Shown: positions 63,084-64,000 of the stretch, one piece after another | How positions within the stretch are numbered: position 1 is the first letter of the stretch | Layout: each line of letters begins with the position of its first letter | Origin: Rhodopseudomonas telluris | Lineage (GTDB): Bacteria; Pseudomonadota; Alphaproteobacteria; Rhizobiales; Xanthobacteraceae | Direction: 5' to 3' | NCBI RefSeq assembly: GCF_042432815.1 | Contig: NZ_JBHLWM010000001.1 | Location: 124,001-188,000, forward strand | DNA: 64,000 nucleotides | Program-made: the position numbers and the translations under genes | Notes under the pieces: model-generated | What the model saw: the letters and a program-made list of their open reading frames with translations, nothing else | Databases searched by the model: none | Told to the model about the DNA's origin: nothing

Positions 63084-63704
63084 CTAAGTCCTGCGCTTGC
63101 GCGGTCGGAGCGGGGTGCCGTCGTAGAGGTCGCCGAGCGCGCATTGCACGCCGAACGCGGGGAGATGCAGTTCGGCTTCGCCACCGCTCAGCGTGGACGA
63201 CTGCCAGTCGTTGCCGATCCTGAGGTCGACCTCTGCTTCGATGCGGTCCTGCCGCACGATCAAGACAGCCTCGCAAAGCGCGTGCGCGCGATAGATCCGC
63301 CGTTTGACGTCGATCCATGGCTCGCGCAGCTTCGGCACGCCGATCTCGTCGCTGATCGATACGATTTCCGCGAGCAGGTAGGCGCGATGCACGAAGCGCT
63401 GGCCTTCGTCGAAATCGGCATCGATCACCGCCACGTCGGGTTCGGGGCGATAGTTGCCAGAATCGAACTCGAGTCCGGGGCGTTGCACAGCGACCCACGG
63501 CTTGCTCATCTGTTCGAGTGCTGAGTTCAGCAGGCGTTCTAAGTTGGAGGCGATCCGATTGTGGACGAGCGTTGGCGGCGTCATCATCATCGGCACACCC
63601 GCCAGTAGCTCCCACCGCTCATGATCCGGCCGCCGCTCCTGAAAGGAGTGGAATTCGGCGCTCGACATCTCGCCAGAAATCGTTTCCGGAACCGCAATGC
63701 CCAT
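63084..63704 (-). CDS. Uma2 family (DUF820) putative endonuclease
   Basis: A 206-residue protein of the Uma2/PDDEXK-like family. Features: SAEFHSFQERRPDHERWELL near the start, TLVHNRIASNLERLL, and the metal-site text YRPEPDVAVIDADF, with IVSISDEI following. The family is abundant in cyanobacteria and some other bacteria, with unproved nuclease function. It is 17 bases before the MNT gene, so the two may be an operon. Confidence 0.85.
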   Translation of the reverse strand: MGIAVPETISGEMSSAEFHSFQERRPDHERWELLAGVPMMMTPPTLVHNRIASNLERLLNSALEQMSKPWVAVQRPGLEFDSGNYRPEPDVAVIDADFDEGQRFVHRAYLLAEIVSISDEIGVPKLREPWIDVKRRIYRAHALCEAVLIVRQDRIEAEVDLRIGNDWQSSTLSGGEAELHLPAFGVQCALGDLYDGTPLRPRKRRT

Positions 63705-63783
63705 GGTGCGTCAGGCCCGCGTGGGAGTTCAATTGCGCATAAGTCTAGGCTGATCGAGGCCCACCCGCAATGCGGGCGCCGCG

Positions 63784-64000
63784 CTACCGAGCCGCCTGCT
63801 CCCGCCCACTCGGCGTCACGCGCCAGACTGAGTTGCTGACGTCGTCGGCGACCAGCAGGCCGCCGCGTTTGTCGATCGCGACGCCGACCGGGCGGCCGAG
63901 GGCTTCGCCCTTGTCGTTCAGGAAGCCGGTGAGGATGTCGCGGGGCGGGCCGGAGGGTTGGCCGTCCTTGAACGGCACGTAGATCACCTTGTAGCCGGAA
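63784..64000 (-). CDS. Sorbosone dehydrogenase-like protein, C-terminal part (5' end outside window)
   Basis: The frame is open to the window edge and codes for SGYKVIYVPFKDGQPSGPPR, then DILTGFLNDKG, GRPVGVAIDKRGGLLVADDV and SNSVWRVTP. This is the last beta-propeller blade of the L-sorbosone/PQQ-type glucose dehydrogenase family, periplasmic oxidoreductases. The missing N-terminus would carry a signal peptide. Family call is good; substrate unknown. Confidence 0.85.
   Translation of the reverse strand, partial: SGYKVIYVPFKDGQPSGPPRDILTGFLNDKGEALGRPVGVAIDKRGGLLVADDVSNSVWRVTPSGREQAAR

Overview
The window is GC-rich (about two thirds G+C) alphaproteobacterial chromosome, most consistent with Rhodopseudomonas palustris or a close relative in the Bradyrhizobium group. 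The reasons are a GcrA cell-cycle regulator with GANTC sites upstream of it, a SAM-II riboswitch before metZ, a FixK-type box (TTGC-N6-TCAA), a phoR-pstSCAB-phoU-phoB cluster, rhizobial palindromic intergenic repeats and many c-di-GMP proteins. The organism is inferred from gene content only; no alignment was run.

Layout. 1-434: tail of a GGDEF protein. 877-3305: TetR regulator divergent from a DUF3313-like lipoprotein, a DUF2147 protein and a small membrane protein, with TetR-type operators between. 3530-3975: decayed recombinase gene running into the 3' end of tRNA-Arg(CCG), a fossil integration site. 4152-7090: YccF membrane protein, a LOV histidine kinase with receiver, two small genes. 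7304-8896: gamma-glutamyltransferase. 9022-17032: potassium locus (27-codon ORF, kdpF, A, B, C, D, E). 17160-25260: two GGDEF/EAL proteins, an acyl-CoA dehydrogenase, and a cytochrome c/DUF6455 pair behind a FixK-type box. 25432-30407: SDR, P450, adenylate cyclase, htpX. 30819-37222: DHA2 exporter and a complete branched-chain-type ABC importer with a permease-ATPase fusion. 37296-41101: SDR, polysaccharide deacetylase, BON/OmpA protein plus small membrane partner. 41316-49279: flippase-like protein, then the phosphate regulon with three PHO-box heptamers before pstS. 49661-54013: gcrA, argD-argF, hslO. 54118-58512: apaG, an OpgC-like acyltransferase with two paralogous SGNH proteins, and an L,D-transpeptidase. 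58949-61541: metZ with SAM-II riboswitch and terminator, and a two-domain dCTP deaminase. 61641-63704: lower-GC accessory patch with a HEPN-like protein convergent on a Uma2-MNT pair. 63784-64000: tail of a sorbosone dehydrogenase-like protein.

How it works together. Two ion-limitation circuits dominate. KdpD/KdpE sit in one tightly packed run with the KdpFABC pump they control, and PhoR/PhoB/PhoU flank the Pst importer they read. Light (LOV kinase), low oxygen (FixK-type box), c-di-GMP (three GGDEF proteins) and cAMP (class III cyclase) inputs are also encoded. The most interesting unexplained items are the SAM-II expression platform, the conserved-looking 27-codon ORF before kdpF, the OpgC cassette with one SGNH protein that has lost its catalytic residues, and the convergent HEPN/MNT arrangement.
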